Origin: Anaerorhabdus furcosa
GTDB lineage: Bacteria > Bacillota_I > Bacilli_A > Erysipelotrichales > Erysipelotrichaceae
Assembly: GCF_900167375.1 (NCBI RefSeq)
Contig: NZ_FUWY01000002.1
Coordinates: forward strand, 186,001-250,000
DNA: 64,000 bases
Direction of reading: 5' to 3'
Position 1 is the first letter of the stretch, and every line of letters starts with the position of its first letter. The notes under the pieces were generated by a model that saw only the letters and a program-made list of their open reading frames with translations, searched no databases and was not told where the DNA came from. Both the position numbers and the translations under genes were made by a program. This document shows, piece after piece, positions 63,521-64,000 of the stretch.

Positions 63521-64000
63521 ATGGGTAAAATCTTTGATGATTTATTGAATGAAGATTTTAATCGAATACTATCCAAATCCATCGTTAGAGAATTTGACAA
63601 GCATGAGATTATCTTTTCAAAAGGAAGTAAACCAACTTATTTGTTTATTTTATTAGAAGGAAGCGTATATATTTGTGATGATTCAATTGATGGAAAAAGA
63701 AATATATTGACTATCGTGAATGAAAAGAATGATTGCTTTGGGGAAGTGTATTTATTTATGAATTTGGATTATCCATATTACTCAATCGCAACAACAAAAG
63801 TAAAAGTCATACAAATACCAAAAGATGTTTTCTTAAGTGAAAAAGTTTTAACTGAGCGTATGAATCAATTTCTTGCGGAGAAAGCTTATATTCTTTCAAG
63901 AAAACTTCAAGTGCTTATGAAAAATAGTTTGCGAGAGAAAATCCTTGAAGTTATTAAAATAAAGGATATTGTTTACTTAAAGAGATATGAATTGGCTGAA
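63521..64000 (+). CDS. Crp/Fnr-family transcriptional regulator, 3' end outside the window
   Basis: First 160 codons of a Crp/Fnr-type regulator. A cyclic-nucleotide-binding-like beta barrel (about 20-115) has FSKGSKPTYLFILLEGSVYI and FGEVYLFMNLDYPYYSIAT, followed by the dimer helix (FLAEKAYILSRKLQVLMKNS) and the start of the winged HTH. No N-terminal Cys cluster of the Fnr type is present. AAGGAGTGATTAAA precedes the ATG. The right edge cuts it before the recognition helix. Confidence 0.85.
   Translation, partial: MGKIFDDLLNEDFNRILSKSIVREFDKHEIIFSKGSKPTYLFILLEGSVYICDDSIDGKRNILTIVNEKNDCFGEVYLFMNLDYPYYSIATTKVKVIQIPKDVFLSEKVLTERMNQFLAEKAYILSRKLQVLMKNSLREKILEVIKIKDIVYLKRYELAE

Overview
The window is an AT-rich bacterial chromosome segment (about one third G+C by eye) with short intergenic gaps, AGGAGG-type ribosome binding sites and TGA used as a stop. 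Gene content points to a low-GC, probably anaerobic Bacillota. The mix of a PepV-type dipeptidase, an MBOAT/DHHW/DUF4358 set, YitT and YczE membrane proteins, VanW, DegV and EAL proteins with decayed GGDEF domains would suit Erysipelotrichia or a neighbouring class. That placement is inference; there is no rRNA or ribosomal protein here to test it.

Layout. Positions 1-8.9 kb hold housekeeping genes: a copper P-type ATPase cut by the left edge, aminopeptidase P, exonuclease III, dipeptidase PepV, a HAD phosphatase coupled to a CBS protein, a Ca2+/Na+ exchanger, a PPC-domain protein and tRNA-Thr(CGU). Positions 8.9-17 kb look accessory and regulatory. They contain a tyrosine recombinase beside a pair of inverted palindromes, an unknown small gene, a membrane-anchored XRE regulator divergent from a very large M56 (BlaR1-type) protease, a Cache-GGDEF-EAL protein and VanW. 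Positions 17-24.6 kb carry YczE, DegV, tRNA-Arg(CCU), a two-gene operon (Cache-GGDEF-EAL plus a lipoprotein fusing a solute-binding domain to a 5'-nucleotidase C-terminal domain), a 0.9 kb gene-free stretch and a hydrolase with a leader-peptide-like 5' region.

Positions 24.6-47 kb are mostly metabolic and housekeeping: a CdaR-like regulator divergent from a KduD-like dehydrogenase and KdgT permease, sirtuin, MutY, WYL regulator, CDF transporter, HtpG with a CIRCE operator, RlmA, cyclophilin, CBS-type pyrophosphatase, MgtE, the queuosine operon tgt-queA-queH, a zinc-type ArsR regulator and an FMN alpha-hydroxy-acid oxidoreductase. Positions 47-58.9 kb hold an envelope O-acylation set (DUF4358 lipoprotein, MBOAT, DHHW), RlmD, DUF4256, a five-gene double ABC-2 exporter operon, an RluA-type synthase, a Cof phosphatase and an aromatic-acid-exporter-like protein. 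The right end carries tRNA-Arg(CCG), a RhuM-Fic gene between direct repeats with a decayed second copy, a FIST-GGDEF-EAL sensor and the start of a Crp/Fnr regulator.

Three themes recur. First, cyclic-di-GMP turnover is represented by three EAL proteins whose GGDEF sites are all degenerate, so the window codes for c-di-GMP breakdown and no visible synthesis. Second, many convergent genes share a terminator hairpin that contains their stop codons. Third, several cis-regulatory candidates deserve testing: the recombinase-flanked inverted repeats, the hydrolase leader, the mgtE leader and the htpG CIRCE element.
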